Origin: Luteococcus sanguinis | Lineage (GTDB): Bacteria; Actinomycetota; Actinomycetes; Propionibacteriales; Propionibacteriaceae | Direction of reading: 5' to 3' | Length of the DNA: 64,000 bases | NCBI RefSeq assembly: GCF_039527675.1 | Contig: NZ_BAAAKI010000010.1 | Coordinates: 1 to 64,000, forward strand | Part shown: piece by piece, positions 10,208 through 19,833 of the stretch | Numbering within the stretch: position 1 is the stretch's first letter | How the letters are laid out: the number at the start of each line of letters is the position of its first letter | Notes under the pieces: generated by a model | Seen by the model: the letters and a program-made list of their open reading frames with translations, nothing else | Told to the model about the DNA's origin: nothing | Database searches by the model: none | Made by a program: the position numbers and the translations under genes

Positions 10208-11737
10208 ATGAGCGACACCGCTCGCACCAACCCCCTGCGCGACCCGCAGGACCGACGGCTTCCGCGCATCGCCGGACCCTGCGTGCTGGTCATCTTCGGC
10301 GTCACGGGTGACCTTTCCCGCAAGAAGCTGATGCCGGCCGTCTACGACTTGGCCAACCGGGGGCTGCTGCCCCCGGGCTTCGGTCTGGTGGGCTTCGCCC
10401 GCCGCGACTGGGCCGACCAGGACTTCGCCAAGGTGGTGCACGACGCGGTCAAGCAGTACGCGCGAACGCCCTTCCGCGAGGAGGTCTGGCAGCAGCTGCT
10501 CGAGGGCATCCGCTTCGTCCCCGGAGAGTTCGGGGACGACGCAGCCTTCGAGACGCTCAAGGAAACCGTGCAGACCCTCGACGAGGAACGCGGCACCGGC
10601 GGCAACCATGCGTTCTACCTGTCCATCCCCCCGGGCTACTTCGACGACGTGGTCGGCCAGCTGCGCAAGCACGGGCTGGCCGACCAGCGCCAGGGCCAGT
10701 GGAGCAGGGTCATCATCGAGAAGCCCTTCGGGCACGACCTGGACAGCGCCCGGGAGCTGAACCGCGTCGTCTCAGATGTCTTCCCGCCGGAGTCGGTCTT
10801 CAGGATCGACCACTACCTGGGCAAGGAGACGGTGCAGAACATGATGGCGGTGCGGTTCGCCAACCAGATGTTCGAACCCTTGTGGAACAACAACTACATC
10901 AGCCACGTGCAGATCACGATGGCCGAGGACATCGGCATCGGTGGCCGGGCGGGCTATTACGACGGCATCGGCGCGGCCCGCGACGTGATCCAGAACCACC
11001 TCTTGCAGCTGATGGCGCTCACCGCGATGGAGGAGCCAAACTCCTTCGAGGCCAGCCAGTTGCGCGTCGAGAAGCAGAAGGTGCTGTCGGCGGCCCGCAC
11101 CCCGAAGGATCTGGCCGCGCACACCGCTCGGGGCCAGTACCTGGCTGGCTGGCAGGGTGGGCAGAAAGTAGTCGGCTTCCTGGAGGAGGAGGGCATCAAG
11201 CACGACTCCAGAACCGAGACCTATGCGGCGGTCCGCGTCGACATCGACAACCGTCGCTGGGCGGGTGTCCCCTTCTACCTGCGCACCGCCAAGCGGATGC
11301 CACGCCGGGTCACCGAGATCGCGCTCAACTTCAAGCGCGCCCCGCACCTGCCGTTCACCGACACCGAGGAGCTGGGGACCAACGCCCTGGTGATGCGGAT
11401 CCAGCCGGACGAGGGCGTCACGATGCGCTTCGGCGCCAAGGTGCCGGGCACCCAGATGGAGATCCGCGAGGTCAGCATGGACTTCGGCTACGGGGGTGCC
11501 TTCACCGAGTCGTCCCCGGAGGCCTACGAGCGGCTGATCCTGGACGTCCTGCTGGGCGACCCGCCGTTGTTCCCGCAGCACGAGGAGGTGGAGCTGTCAT
11601 GGCAGCTTCTCGACCCCGTGCTCGACTTCTGGGCCGACCAGCCCGGCCAGCCCGAGGGATACCTTTCGGGCACCTGGGGGCCCAAGAGCGCGGACGAGAT
11701 GTTGGCCCGCGACGGCTTCGCCTGGCGTCGTCCCTGA
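10208..11737 (+). CDS. zwf: Glucose-6-phosphate 1-dehydrogenase
   Basis: NADP-dependent oxidation of glucose 6-phosphate to the lactone. 509 residues. The Rossmann motif GVTGDLSRKKLMPAVYDL lies near residue 37 and the active-site signature RIDHYLGKE near residue 199. GAGGAGAA sits just upstream of the ATG. It lies 52 bases after tal and 11 before opcA, consistent with one transcript. The product works with OpcA, encoded next, which in Corynebacterium is needed for G6PDH activity. Confidence 0.95.
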   Translation: MSDTARTNPLRDPQDRRLPRIAGPCVLVIFGVTGDLSRKKLMPAVYDLANRGLLPPGFGLVGFARRDWADQDFAKVVHDAVKQYARTPFREEVWQQLLEGIRFVPGEFGDDAAFETLKETVQTLDEERGTGGNHAFYLSIPPGYFDDVVGQLRKHGLADQRQGQWSRVIIEKPFGHDLDSARELNRVVSDVFPPESVFRIDHYLGKETVQNMMAVRFANQMFEPLWNNNYISHVQITMAEDIGIGGRAGYYDGIGAARDVIQNHLLQLMALTAMEEPNSFEASQLRVEKQKVLSAARTPKDLAAHTARGQYLAGWQGGQKVVGFLEEEGIKHDSRTETYAAVRVDIDNRRWAGVPFYLRTAKRMPRRVTEIALNFKRAPHLPFTDTEELGTNALVMRIQPDEGVTMRFGAKVPGTQMEIREVSMDFGYGGAFTESSPEAYERLILDVLLGDPPLFPQHEEVELSWQLLDPVLDFWADQPGQPEGYLSGTWGPKSADEMLARDGFAWRRP

Positions 11738-11748
11738 CAAGGAGAGAC

Positions 11749-12765
11749 ATGATCATCGAACTCACCCAGACCAGCGCCAGCCAGGTCAACCAGTCGTTGC
11801 TGAAGGCCCGGAGCCAGACCGGCACCTCGGGGCTGGCCTTCACCATGGTCGTCGTCACCGATTCCACCAACTACGACAAGGTGCTCACCGCTTGCCTCGA
11901 GGCAGCCCGGGAGCACCCCTCCCGCATTCTGGTCGTGGTCGAGAATGCCCGCCGGGATGCTGCGCGACTGGACGCAGAGATCCGCTGCGCCGACGGTTTC
12001 CCCGGGGACGTGGTGACGCTGCGCGTCAGCGGTGAGCTGGTGGAGCACTCCGGTTCGATCGTGCTACCGCTGCTGCTGCCCGACTCCCCCACCGTGGTGT
12101 GGTGGCCCAATGAGTCGCCCGTCCGCCCCGCCAATGACCAGATTGGTGCCCTCGGCACACGCCGGATCACCGATGCATCCGGCGACAAGGACCCGCTGGC
12201 GGCGCTCCAGGTACGCGCCGACAACCTGACCCCGGGCGACACGGACCTGACCTGGACGCGCCTGACGCCGTGGCGTGCCCTGCTGGCCGCCTCCTTGGAC
12301 CAGTACCCTGCGACCATCAAGAGCGCCGTCGTCGAGGCCGACCGGGACAATGCCCCGGCCGAGCTGATGGCGGCCTGGCTGGAGGCGCGGCTGGGGGTGG
12401 AGGTGGTCCGCAAGGACACCGAAGGGCCGGGCATCACGGGTATCCGCCTGGCCACGCCCGCCGGTGACATCGAGGTGCTCCGCGGTTCCAGCGCCACCGC
12501 TGCGCAGTACTCCGTCCCCGGCCAGCCCCAGCGGATGGTCGCCCTGAAGCGGCGCGACATCAACGAGCTGATCGCTGAGGAGCTGCGGCGGATGGACGCC
12601 GACGGCATCTTCGAGCAGTCGGTGCAGATGCTGCGCACGCGCGGCGAGCGCGCCTCGCGGAAGGCACCCGTGAAGAAGGCTGCAGCCAAGAAGAACCGCG
12701 CAGGGAAGGCAGCCGGGGGCACATCACCGGCCCGCACGACGGACAAGCGAACGGGGCGGAACTGA
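11749..12765 (+). CDS. opcA: Glucose-6-phosphate dehydrogenase assembly protein OpcA
   Basis: OpcA-family protein found with zwf in actinobacteria and cyanobacteria, thought to be a structural or allosteric partner of G6PDH. 338 residues. Family blocks seen are PSRILVVVENARR, SGSIVLPLLLPDSPTVVWWP and the C-terminal VALKRRDINELIAEELRRMD. After residue 300 the chain turns into a Lys/Ala/Arg-rich tail (VKKAAAKKNRAGKAAGG) that is probably disordered. GGAGAG before the ATG. The TGA overlaps the pgl ATG by one base. Confidence 0.9.
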   Translation: MIIELTQTSASQVNQSLLKARSQTGTSGLAFTMVVVTDSTNYDKVLTACLEAAREHPSRILVVVENARRDAARLDAEIRCADGFPGDVVTLRVSGELVEHSGSIVLPLLLPDSPTVVWWPNESPVRPANDQIGALGTRRITDASGDKDPLAALQVRADNLTPGDTDLTWTRLTPWRALLAASLDQYPATIKSAVVEADRDNAPAELMAAWLEARLGVEVVRKDTEGPGITGIRLATPAGDIEVLRGSSATAAQYSVPGQPQRMVALKRRDINELIAEELRRMDADGIFEQSVQMLRTRGERASRKAPVKKAAAKKNRAGKAAGGTSPARTTDKRTGRN

Positions 12766-13487
12766 TGACCAGGGTGCTGCGCCACCAGAGCGCGGACGAG
12801 ATGACCGAGGCGGCCGCCCGTCGCCTCTTGGATCGCCTGATCGGACTGCAGCAGGAGCGGGAGACCGTGCACCTGTGCCTGGCCGGTGGCACCACCGCAC
12901 TGCGAGTGTATGACGCCTTCGCCGACCTGGCCCCCGAGTCGGGCCTGCAACCGGGGAAGCTGACGCTGTGGTGGGGCGACGAGAAGTACGTGCCCCCGAC
13001 CGATGCCGAGCGCAACTCGCTGCAATCCTTGGCAGTGTTGGCACGGACCTTGCCGATCAATGTCTCGCAGACGCACCCGATTCCCGCCCCCACGGGTTCG
13101 GATGATCCCTCCGAGGCGGCCTTTGCCTATGCCCAGGAATTGGGCGACGTGACCTTCGACATCTGCCTGCTGGGCATGGGAGCGGATGGCCATGTTGCTG
13201 CTCTCTTCCCGCACAGCCCAGCACTGGAGGCAGCGGGACTGGCCTATGGCGTCACCGACGCCCCGGTCGAACCACCTGAGAGGGTCACGCTCACGCTCAA
13301 CGCCATCAACCGCTCCAAGAGCGTGTGGCTCTTCGTGGCGGGTGAGGCAAAGGTTGAGGCGCTGCGGGGTGCCCTGGCCGGCGACCCGGACCTCCCCGCC
13401 TCACACGTCCGCGGGACGGACGAGACACTGTGGTTCATCGACCCGGCCGCCAGCGGGGACCTACCGTCCTTCCGTTGCGCCTTCTGA
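12765..13487 (+). CDS. pgl: 6-phosphogluconolactonase (DevB/SOL type)
   Basis: Hydrolyses 6-phosphogluconolactone, the product of Zwf. 240 residues. Typical motifs are CLAGGTTALRVYDAF (sugar-phosphate binding), LWWGDEKYVPPTDAERNS and LLGMGADGHVAALFP with the catalytic His. Translationally coupled to opcA by a TGATG overlap. It ends the operon; an inverted repeat at 13546-13579 follows, shared with convergent rbpA. Confidence 0.93.
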   Translation: MTRVLRHQSADEMTEAAARRLLDRLIGLQQERETVHLCLAGGTTALRVYDAFADLAPESGLQPGKLTLWWGDEKYVPPTDAERNSLQSLAVLARTLPINVSQTHPIPAPTGSDDPSEAAFAYAQELGDVTFDICLLGMGADGHVAALFPHSPALEAAGLAYGVTDAPVEPPERVTLTLNAINRSKSVWLFVAGEAKVEALRGALAGDPDLPASHVRGTDETLWFIDPAASGDLPSFRCAF

Positions 13488-13545
13488 GACCTCCAGCACA
13501 CCGTCCCAAGAACCCACGCAGGACAGCGAACTCCCAACAATGAAC

Positions 13546-13579
13546 GAACCGCCGGGCACCCGAGGGTGTCCGGCGGTTC
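13546..13579. terminator. Bidirectional hairpin between pgl and rbpA
   Basis: Arms 13546-13561 and 13564-13579 are complementary over 16 positions with one G-T pair and almost no loop, so the tip must open. It is centred between the convergent stops of pgl (13487) and rbpA (13595). No long T-run on either side. Confidence 0.65.
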
Positions 13580-13594
13580 CTTGGTGAACATGAC

Positions 13595-13951
13595 TCAGTA
13601 GAAGATCTCTCCGCGGGCGCGACGGGCGCGCAGGCCGGCGACGGCCTCGGCCAGGATGTCAGCTGCCTCCTGGTCGGAACGGCGCTCCTTCACATAGGCC
13701 AGGTGCGTCTTGTAGGGAAGGATCTTCGGCGGCGGCGGCGGGTTCTGCGAGTCAGTGTTCGCCGGCAGCCCACACCGGGGGCAGTCCCAGCTCTCTGGCA
13801 CCTGGGCGTCGGCGGCAAAGGCCGGACGCGTTTCGTGCCCATTGGCGCAGAAGAAGGAGACGTACAGCCGGGGGGCGGTGTCGCCCCGCTCTGCCTCGCC
13901 CATGGGTCCGGCACCGACGCGGCTACCGCGGATGGCGCTGCCACCTGCCAC
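13595..13951 (-). CDS. rbpA: RNA polymerase-binding protein RbpA
   Basis: Actinobacteria-specific factor that stabilises the housekeeping sigma factor on RNA polymerase and promotes open complexes. 118 residues. Diagnostic blocks are GSAIRGSRVGAGPMGEAERG at the N-terminus, the zinc-site Cys residues in FFCANGHE and WDCPRCGLPA, and the basic sigma-interacting region THLAYVKERRSDQEA. GTG start with AGGAG upstream on the minus strand. In Streptomyces this gene answers to thiol stress; I could not identify a matching SigR promoter here. Confidence 0.93.
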   Translation of the reverse strand: MAGGSAIRGSRVGAGPMGEAERGDTAPRLYVSFFCANGHETRPAFAADAQVPESWDCPRCGLPANTDSQNPPPPPKILPYKTHLAYVKERRSDQEAADILAEAVAGLRARRARGEIFY

Positions 13952-14023
13952 TTGTCACTCCTATGTAGTGCTGTATTCGGCCGCGCCCCCGTGCGCGGCG
14001 ATGAAGGGGTTTCGTGAGGTTCG

Positions 14024-14281
14024 TCAGCCGGCGCGGTACAGCACCAGCAGACCGATGATCGTGGCCAGCCACAGGAGGCCGACGATGATGGTCAGCCGGT
14101 CCAGGTTGCGCTCGGCAACCGAGGTACCGCCCATCGACGTCGACATGCCGCCGCCGAAGAGGTCGGACATGCCACCACCACGACCCTTGTGCAGCAGGAC
14201 GAACAGGCTCAGGATGATGTCCACGACGATCAGGATGATCGACAGGGTCATGAGGGGCCAGGTCATCAGCGGCAGAATCAC
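14024..14281 (-). CDS. secG: Preprotein translocase subunit SecG
   Basis: Small two-helix subunit of the SecYEG channel, 85 residues from the GTG at 14281. Hydrophobic segments are about residues 10-28 and 63-82, flanking the cytoplasmic loop HKGRGGGMSDLFGGG typical of SecG. The GTG start is chosen because TACGCT lies exactly seven bases upstream, fitting a leaderless transcript. The alternative ATG at 14266 gives 80 residues but has no ribosome-binding site. It follows gap-pgk-tpiA, as in many actinobacteria, behind a strong terminator hairpin. Confidence 0.85.
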   Translation of the reverse strand: MILPLMTWPLMTLSIILIVVDIILSLFVLLHKGRGGGMSDLFGGGMSTSMGGTSVAERNLDRLTIIVGLLWLATIIGLLVLYRAG

Positions 14282-14288
14282 GTGGGAA

Positions 14289-14294
14289 AGCGTA
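14289..14294 (-). promoter_or_regulatory. -10 element, leaderless secG promoter
   Basis: TACGCT on the minus strand with a seven-base gap to the GTG of secG. It gives secG its own promoter downstream of the tpiA terminator. Confidence 0.5.
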
Positions 14295-14371
14295 ACCCAC
14301 GCCCTTGTCTTTTCCACATTCACCCCGACGCAGCCCAGCCGTGGGGCAATCCCTCCCCCTCCTGCCCAACG

Positions 14372-14408
14372 CAACAGGGCGCCACCCACTGGGGGTGGCG
14401 CCCTGTTG
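14372..14408 (-). terminator. Terminator hairpin after tpiA
   Basis: A perfect 16-base-pair stem (14372-14387 with 14393-14408) and 5-base loop, 19 bases past the tpiA stop. No T-tract, as usual in high-GC actinobacteria. It separates the glycolytic operon from secG. Confidence 0.75.
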
Positions 14409-14426
14409 GTGGTTGCAGGGCGACGA

Positions 14427-15218
14427 TCAGCCGACCTGCGGGAGCGCGTAGAAGCGGACGATGCCCGCGAACTCCTCCGGGTCGAGGCTGGCGCCACCGA
14501 CGAGTGCGCCGTCGACGTCCGGCTTGGCCATCAGCTCGCCGACGTTCGCGGCCTTGACCGAGCCGCCGTACTGGATGCGCACGGCCTCGGCGGTGGGGGC
14601 GTCGTACAGCTCGCCGATGCACTGGCGGATCGCGCCGCACACCTCCTGCGCGTCCTCGGGGGTCGCCACCTCGCCGGTGCCGATGGCCCAAACGGGCTCG
14701 TAGGCGATCACGAGGTCGGCGACCTGGGCGGCGTCGATGCCCGCGAGGGCTCCCTTGACCTGGTCGAGGGTGTAGGTGACCTGGTTGCCCGCCTTGCGGA
14801 TGTCCAGCCCCTCGCCCACGCAGATGATCGGGGTGATGCCGTACTCGATGGCCTTCTTGGCCTTCGTGTTGACGACCTCGTCGGTCTCACCATGGTACTG
14901 GCGACGCTCGGAGTGGCCGACGGCCACGTACTTGCACGCGAGCTTCGACAGCATCGCACCCGACACCTCGCCGGTGTAGGCACCCTTGTCCTGGGTCGAG
15001 ATGTCCTGGGCGCCGTAGGCCAGCGGCAGGCGATCGCCCTCGATCAGGGTCTGGACGGTGCGGATGTCGGTGAAGGGGACGAGCACGGCGGCCTCGGACT
15101 GCTCGGGGTCGTAGCCCTTGTCCTTCAGCGTCCACGCGAGCTTCTGGACGAGTCCAGCAGCCTCGACGTGGTCCATGTTCATCTTCCAGTTGCCGGCCAT
15201 GAGCGGCTTGCGGGTCAT
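14427..15218 (-). CDS. tpiA: Triosephosphate isomerase
   Basis: Interconverts dihydroxyacetone phosphate and glyceraldehyde 3-phosphate. 263 residues. Catalytic residues are visible: Lys in AGNWKMN (about 12), His in VGHSERRQYHGE (about 98) and Glu in VIAYEPVWAIGTG (about 170). The ATG overlaps the pgk stop as TGATG, with GGAAAC just upstream. Last gene of gap-pgk-tpiA. Confidence 0.95.
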   Translation of the reverse strand: MTRKPLMAGNWKMNMDHVEAAGLVQKLAWTLKDKGYDPEQSEAAVLVPFTDIRTVQTLIEGDRLPLAYGAQDISTQDKGAYTGEVSGAMLSKLACKYVAVGHSERRQYHGETDEVVNTKAKKAIEYGITPIICVGEGLDIRKAGNQVTYTLDQVKGALAGIDAAQVADLVIAYEPVWAIGTGEVATPEDAQEVCGAIRQCIGELYDAPTAEAVRIQYGGSVKAANVGELMAKPDVDGALVGGASLDPEEFAGIVRFYALPQVG

Positions 15219-16429
15219 CAGTTGTTTCCTTCCAGTACGGTCAGGCCGGGCAGTTCCTTGCCCTCGAGGTACTCCAGCGATGCGCCGCCACCGGTGGAGA
15301 TGTGGCCGAATTCCTCGTCGGCGTGGCCGAGCTCACGCACGGCGGCGGCGGAGTCGCCACCACCCACGACGCTCAGGCCCTCGACCTCGGTGAGGGCCTT
15401 GGCGACAGCGGCGGTGCCGTTGGCGAGTTCCTTGATCTCGAACACGCCCATCGGGCCGTTCCAGACGACGGTCTTGCCGGCCTTGATCTCGTCGGCGAAG
15501 AGCTTCTCGGTCTCGGGGCCGATGTCCAAGCCCATCTTGTCGGCGGGAATGGCGTCGGCCTTGACGACCTCGACCGGTCCGTCGACGGTGCGGGCGCCAA
15601 AGTCCATTCCGGAGGCGATGCGGACGTCGATCGGCAGCACGAGCTTCTTGCCCGCCGCCTTCGCCTGCTCGATGTAACCGGTGCAGGCGTCCAGCGAGGC
15701 CTCGTCGAACAGCGAGGTGCCGATCTCGTGGCCCTGCGCCTTGAGGAAGGTGTAGGCCATGCCGCCGCCGACGATGACGGTGTCGGCGATCTTCAGCAGG
15801 TTGTCGATGACGGCCAGCTTGTCGGCCACCTTCGCGCCACCCAGCACGACCACCAGCGGACGGTCGGGATCGGACAGCACCTTGGAGAAGACGTCACCCT
15901 CCTTCTTCACCAGCAGGCCACCAGCGCTGGGCAGCAGCTTCGCGACGTCATAGACCGACGCCTGCTTGCGGTGCACGACGCCGAAGCCGTCGGACACGAA
16001 GACGTCGCCGAGCTCGGCGTACTTGGCGGCCAGCTCTTGGCGCTGGGCCTCGTCCTTGCTCTCCTCGGCGGGCTCGTAGCGGACGTTCTCCACCAGCACG
16101 ACGTCGCCGTCGGTCATGGCGTCCACCAGCGCGTGCGCGGACTCGCCGACGACATCGTCGGCCAGCTTGACCTCGGTGCCGATCAGCTCGCCGAGACGCT
16201 TGGCGACCGGGGCCAGGGAGTACTTGGGGTTGACCTCGCCCTTCGGACGTCCGAGGTGAGCCATGATGACGACCTTGGCGCCGGCATCGCGGAGCTGGGT
16301 CAGGGTGGGCAGTGCGGCCTTGATGCGGCCGTCGTCGGTGATGGTGGTGCCGTCGAGCGGAACATTGAAGTCGCAGCGGATGAGAACACGCTTGCCCTTC
16401 AGGTCGCCCAGGTCGTTGATCGACTTCAC
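15218..16429 (-). CDS. pgk: Phosphoglycerate kinase
   Basis: Transfers phosphate from 1,3-bisphosphoglycerate to ADP. Family blocks are KRVLIRCDFNVPLDG, MAHLGRPKGEVNPKYSL, PVVVLGGAKVADK-type (here VVVLGGAKVADKLAV) and VVGGGDSAAAVRELG near the C-terminus. I place the start at the GTG at 16429 (403 residues) because AAAGGG lies about six bases upstream and the protein then begins MKSINDLG, typical of Pgk. An ATG at 16444 is the alternative (408 residues) but has no ribosome-binding site. A hairpin separates it from gap. Confidence 0.92.
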   Translation of the reverse strand: MKSINDLGDLKGKRVLIRCDFNVPLDGTTITDDGRIKAALPTLTQLRDAGAKVVIMAHLGRPKGEVNPKYSLAPVAKRLGELIGTEVKLADDVVGESAHALVDAMTDGDVVLVENVRYEPAEESKDEAQRQELAAKYAELGDVFVSDGFGVVHRKQASVYDVAKLLPSAGGLLVKKEGDVFSKVLSDPDRPLVVVLGGAKVADKLAVIDNLLKIADTVIVGGGMAYTFLKAQGHEIGTSLFDEASLDACTGYIEQAKAAGKKLVLPIDVRIASGMDFGARTVDGPVEVVKADAIPADKMGLDIGPETEKLFADEIKAGKTVVWNGPMGVFEIKELANGTAAVAKALTEVEGLSVVGGGDSAAAVRELGHADEEFGHISTGGGASLEYLEGKELPGLTVLEGNN

Positions 16430-16468
16430 GTCAATCCCTTTCATTGGAAACGGGTGCGGATGTGCAAA

Positions 16469-16498
16469 CGGGGTGGGACGCCGGAGCGTCCCACCCCG
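16469..16498 (-). terminator. Hairpin between gap and pgk
   Basis: A perfect 13-base-pair GC-rich stem (16469-16481 with 16486-16498) around a 4-base loop, in the gap-pgk intercistronic region. No separate pgk promoter is visible, so it probably acts as a partial terminator or an mRNA processing/stability element. Confidence 0.6.
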
Positions 16499-16523
16499 TC
16501 AGCGGTTTGATCGGGAGATCGGG

Positions 16524-17525
<1,002 letters not shown>

Positions 17526-17564
17526 GCGGATATCTCCTTCAGAGACTTTGTTCGGACGGCTTCC

Positions 17565-17570
17565 ACCCTA
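17565..17570 (-). promoter_or_regulatory. -10 element of gap
   Basis: TAGGGT on the minus strand about 40 bases before the gap ATG, leaving a leader of about 32 bases that holds the AAGGAGAT site. The -35 region is unclear. The remaining ~165 bases to the whiA stop show no other feature. Confidence 0.45.
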
Positions 17571-17738
17571 GCGAATGGCTCCGAACTTGGGGGCTGGGGG
17601 TCGCTATTCGTGGGCGCAGCGCCGAGCCTCTCGGCATCCGGGGCGGGAGCGTGGGCAAAAGCGCTGGTCAGTGGTGGGCGGGCGGTGTTGCTGGGACGAA
17701 CGGACCAGACCAGTTCACCCAATCTTCACCTGTGCCGG

Positions 17739-18725
17739 TCAGCCCCGATCGTCCAGGGAACCGTTCGGGAGGCCCGCCTCGGTGCCCGGGATTCCCCGGT
17801 CGAGGGCGGCCTTGTCGGCGGTGGCCAGCAACCGGCGGATCCGTCCGGCCACGGCGTCCTTGGTCAGTGGCGGATTGTGCAGCTGGCCCAACTCCTCCAG
17901 CGAGGAGTTCTTGTGTTCCAGACGCAGCGTCCCCGCGGCGCGCAGGTGGTCAGGCACGTCATCCCCGAGGATCTCCAGCGCACGTTCGACGCGAGCACCG
18001 GCAGCGACGGCAGCCCGGGCCGAGCGTCGCAGGTTGGCGTCGTCGAAGTTGGCCAGCCTGTTGGCTGAGGCGCGCACCTCGCGGCGCATCCGACGCTCCT
18101 CCCAGGCCATCAGGGACTCGTGGGCACCCAGCCGGGTCAGCATGGCCGCGATCGCGTCCCCGTCCCGGATCACCACGCGGTCGACATTGCGCACCTCGCG
18201 AGCCTTCGCGGGAACCTGCAATCGCCGTGCGGCGCCAACCAGTGCCAGTGCGGCCTCCGAACCGGGGCAGGTGACCTCCAGGGCCATCGAGCGTCCGGGT
18301 TCGGTGAGCGAGCCCCGGGAGAGGAAGGCGCCCCGCCAGGCGGCGACCTGGCAGCAGGAGCCGCCCCCGACGATGCTCGCAGGGAGGCCGCGCACCGGTC
18401 GACCGTGGCCGTCAAGCAGGCCGGTCTGGCGGGCCAGCGCCTCACCGTCGGCCACCAGCCGCAGGATGTAACGCGTCCCGCGTCGCAAGCCGGAACCGTT
18501 CACCATGATCAGGTCGCAGGTGTATCCATAGGTCTCCTGGATGGCGGTGCGCAGGCGTCGGGCTGCCGCGCCAGTGTCGAGCTCGGCCTCGATCACGATC
18601 CGCCCGCTGACGATGTGGATGCCGCCGGCGAAGCGCAGCATGCTGGCCACCTCGGCGACGCGGCAGCAGGGCCTGACCACTTTCACGGTGGCCAGTTCTG
18701 CCTTCACCTGCTGGGTCATCGCCAT
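17739..18725 (-). CDS. whiA: DNA-binding protein WhiA
   Basis: WhiA combines a degenerate LAGLIDADG homing-endonuclease fold (roughly residues 1-200) with a C-terminal helix-turn-helix. In Streptomyces it controls division genes; in Bacillus it affects division and chromosome segregation. 328 residues. Recognised blocks are KAELATVKVVRPCCRVAEVA, YGYTCDLIMVNGSGLRRG and HLRAAGTLRLEHKNSSLEEL, then PPLTKDAVAGRIRRLLATAD in the HTH. GGAAGGA six bases before the ATG. Last of the conserved rapZ-yvcK-whiA set, separated from yvcK by 157 bases with no gene. Confidence 0.92.
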   Translation of the reverse strand: MAMTQQVKAELATVKVVRPCCRVAEVASMLRFAGGIHIVSGRIVIEAELDTGAAARRLRTAIQETYGYTCDLIMVNGSGLRRGTRYILRLVADGEALARQTGLLDGHGRPVRGLPASIVGGGSCCQVAAWRGAFLSRGSLTEPGRSMALEVTCPGSEAALALVGAARRLQVPAKAREVRNVDRVVIRDGDAIAAMLTRLGAHESLMAWEERRMRREVRASANRLANFDDANLRRSARAAVAAGARVERALEILGDDVPDHLRAAGTLRLEHKNSSLEELGQLHNPPLTKDAVAGRIRRLLATADKAALDRGIPGTEAGLPNGSLDDRG

Positions 18726-18882
18726 GGGATGTCCTTCCGTACTGCTTCGACTGCCCGCGCCGTTCCGACTCCCCCGAGACGTCCTTCACCGTCACCCATG
18801 GGGGTGACCGGAGCATTCAACCACGCCCGGGGAGCATGGGTGGCCCCGAAGGGGTGGCTGCACAGCTCGGCGCAGGAGCGCA

Positions 18883-19833
18883 TCATGCCCCCATCAGGTC
18901 GGAGTACACCGCCGCCAGCCGGAGGGGGTCATGGCGCGGCGAGCCATCCCGGTCGGCCACGTCGGCAATGACCAGTTCGGCGCCGATCGCGCTGGCGTGG
19001 GCGCCCAGGTGCTGGTCGGTGGCGGCGAAGTGCGAATCGACGATGACGTGGTCGAAACGCAGCTCGGGGGCGTGGTCTGCCAGGATCTCGATGTGCTTGG
19101 ACGGGCTGAAGCCGTCGGTCTCGTCGGAAGGTGCGATGTTCAGCGTGAGGATTCGGCGGGCTCGGCTCTCCTGGATGGCCGCAGCCAACTGCGGCACCAG
19201 CAGGTGGGGCAGCAGGGAGGTGAACCAGGAACCGGGGCCGAGCACGATGAAGTCAGAATCGTGGATCGCCTGCACCGCGTCCGGGCAGGCGGGCGGCTGG
19301 TCCGGCACCAATCGGATCGCCTGCACCGCGGCCCGAGTCTTGGCGACGGTGGCCTGTCCGACCAGGGTGCAGACCTCGTCTGGCCGCAGCGGGTCGAGGC
19401 CCACCACGTCCGCCTCGATGGTCAGCGGAACCAGGGACATCGGCAGCACCCGACCGCGGGTACGCAGCAACTCCCCCACCAGGTCCAGACCGGCCACCGC
19501 GTCGCCCAGGTTTTGCCACAGACCGGCGATCAGCAGGTTCCCGACGGCGTGGCCGGCGAGCGCGCCGTCCCCCCCGAACCGGGACTGCAACACATCGGCC
19601 CACAGGCGTCCGGCGTGGTCGTCCTCGCAGAGGGCGGCCAATGCCATCCGCAGGTCCCCCGGCGGCAGGCAGTCCAGCTCGGCGCGCAACCGTCCGGATG
19701 AGCCGCCATCGTCGGCGACCGTGACGACCGCCGTCAACTGGTCGGTGATCCGACGCAGCGCGGACAGGGAGGCCGACAACCCATGGCCACCACCCAGAGC
19801 GGAGACGGCGGGCAATCGGCGAACCGGCGTCAC
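18883..19833 (-). CDS. Gluconeogenesis factor YvcK/CofD-like protein
   Basis: Member of the UPF0052/YvcK family, UDP-sugar-binding proteins linked to peptidoglycan synthesis and growth on gluconeogenic carbon. 316 residues. The nucleotide-binding start SALGGGHGLSASLSALRR and TVVTVADDGGSSGRLR-type block (here AVVTVADDGGSSGRLRAEL) are diagnostic. GTG start overlaps the rapZ stop as GTGA, so the two are translationally coupled. Confidence 0.9.
   Translation of the reverse strand: MTPVRRLPAVSALGGGHGLSASLSALRRITDQLTAVVTVADDGGSSGRLRAELDCLPPGDLRMALAALCEDDHAGRLWADVLQSRFGGDGALAGHAVGNLLIAGLWQNLGDAVAGLDLVGELLRTRGRVLPMSLVPLTIEADVVGLDPLRPDEVCTLVGQATVAKTRAAVQAIRLVPDQPPACPDAVQAIHDSDFIVLGPGSWFTSLLPHLLVPQLAAAIQESRARRILTLNIAPSDETDGFSPSKHIEILADHAPELRFDHVIVDSHFAATDQHLGAHASAIGAELVIADVADRDGSPRHDPLRLAAVYSDLMGA

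Noticed and set aside
10699..12765. Apparent 688-residue extended OpcA
   Set aside because: The first ~350 codons are an out-of-frame reading of zwf; the ATG at 11749 with GGAGAG is the proper start.
13952..14023. SigR-type (GGAAT/GTT) promoter for rbpA, as in Streptomyces
   Set aside because: A GAAT is present on the minus strand but no GTT at the expected distance.
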